14,658 nucleotides of DNA from an uncultured Oscillospiraceae bacterium (lineage in GTDB: Bacteria; Bacillota; Clostridia; Oscillospirales; Oscillospiraceae), in the NCBI GenBank assembly GCA_934533005.1, contig CAKTBC010000045.1, positions 1 through 14,658 on the forward strand. Direction: 5' to 3'. The stretch's first letter is position 1. Every line of letters begins with the position of its first letter. Below the pieces are notes generated by a model, which was not told the DNA's origin, did no database searches, and was given only the letters and a program-made list of their open reading frames with translations. The position numbers and the translations under genes were made by a program. Below, piece by piece: positions 14,129 to 14,658 of the stretch.

Positions 14129-14658
14129 TACGCCACGCTCCCCTCCGCATTCGCCGCAGCGTCTTCCGCGGGCATGTTCTCCGGAATAACGGCATCCTCC
14201 ACTGGCGCTTCGATCTCGGCGGGGTCGCCGAAGAGTGATTCGTCCGGTGCTTCGATGGGCGCGTCGCCGTCGGAGGCGTTGCCGTCGGAGACAAGCGTCG
14301 GTGGCATTAGAGCTGCGCCGTAACCGATGCCGCCTGCGTTGCCGCCGGAAACATAGCCGGAGTTATCCTCGTAGACCTGTGTGTGCATGCCCGCTGTAAG
14401 GCCGTCCATCGGGAAGGCGATATAATCGCTCTCCTTCAGACCGGAGACGACCTGATATTCGCCCCGCTCGGCGTCGTAGTCGCCAAGGGACACGCCGCGT
14501 TTTTCCAGCCGGTCGCGCCCATTCGCCGCCCAGACATAGGGCGAGGAGTCGGCGTCCACAATATAATATTCCGGCAGCCAAAGTCCCTCGCGGACCTCCT
14601 GCTGGCCGTAGTCCGGCTCAATGTACACGTGCTGGCCGAGAATGAGGCCGGTCACGTC
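14128..14658 (-). CDS. Second membrane-fusion protein, C-terminal part (5' cut by window edge)
   Basis: The minus-strand frame is open to the window edge and covers the last 176 residues; the true start lies beyond 14658. The first visible part, D-V-T-G-L-I-L-G-Q-H-V-Y-I-E-P, resembles the beta-barrel end of HlyD/MacA adaptors. It is followed by the membrane-proximal pattern L-P-E-Y-Y-I-V and E-K-R-G-V-S-L-G and then G-L-K-E-S-D-Y-I-A-F-P at about 74-84, close to the equivalent part of the other adaptor (G-E-E-Y-I-A-F-P). The C-terminus is a long acidic Ala/Asp/Glu/Pro-rich tail of about 50 residues. It is translationally coupled to the ATPase (TAATG). Two adaptors in one operon are unusual; this one may serve the same pump or be a duplication. 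Confidence 0.7.
   Translation of the reverse strand, partial: DVTGLILGQHVYIEPDYGQQEVREGLWLPEYYIVDADSSPYVWAANGRDRLEKRGVSLGDYDAERGEYQVVSGLKESDYIAFPMDGLTAGMHTQVYEDNSGYVSGGNAGGIGYGAALMPPTLVSDGNASDGDAPIEAPDESLFGDPAEIEAPVEDAVIPENMPAEDAAANAEGSVA

Overview
The window looks like a GC-rich Firmicute chromosome, most likely a gut-type Clostridia/Oscillospiraceae. The basis is AGGAGG-type ribosome binding sites, sigma-A-like promoters, a CUT1 sugar ABC transporter with a lipoprotein binding protein, a YesL/DUF624 protein, an RpiR regulator and MacB-type transporters. The species cannot be fixed from sequence alone.

Layout. (1) 1-405: the last 24 codons of an unidentified gene, then a 5' remnant of an IS5/IS1182-like transposase. 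The remnant is fused into the terminator hairpin of the next operon. (2) 434-3142, minus strand: a three-gene operon of an atypical ROK-fold sugar kinase-like protein, a small cytoplasmic SGNH/GDSL hydrolase and a DUF624 membrane protein. (3) 3143-3361: a divergent control region. (4) 3362-5446, plus strand: an AGE-type N-acylglucosamine 2-epimerase and an RpiR/MurR regulator. (5) 5447-5678: a control region with a strong promoter. (6) 5679-9932, plus strand: sugar-binding lipoprotein, two permeases and N-acetylneuraminate lyase (nanA), ending at a 17-bp bidirectional terminator. (7) 10000-14658, minus strand: an unrelated block. In transcription order it holds a membrane-fusion protein (cut by the window edge), a LolD/MacB-type ATPase, a second membrane-fusion protein, a MacB/FtsX-type permease and a small XRE regulator.

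Regions 2-6 read as one sialic-acid uptake and catabolism locus. The ABC importer would bring in the sugar and NanA would split it to ManNAc and pyruvate. The AGE epimerase would convert ManNAc to GlcNAc, as in the Bacteroides-type route, and a kinase would then act. No NanE of the usual ManNAc-6-P type, NagA or NagB is present. No ATPase for the importer is present either, as is usual for CUT1 systems that share MsmK/UgpC-like ATPases. A 13-bp palindrome, GAAAATTATTTTC, occurs exactly at 3265 and 5453 and with one mismatch at 5550. These are the two control regions flanking the RpiR gene, so it is a good candidate for that regulator's operator.

Nothing here is a clearly new system. The most unusual points are the ROK-like protein with a long N-terminal extension and no zinc site, the MsAcT-like SGNH hydrolase inside a sialic-acid locus, the shared palindrome, the IS remnant that ends exactly inside a terminator, and the two adaptor proteins around one ATPase. 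Several very long antisense reading frames were judged to be shadows.
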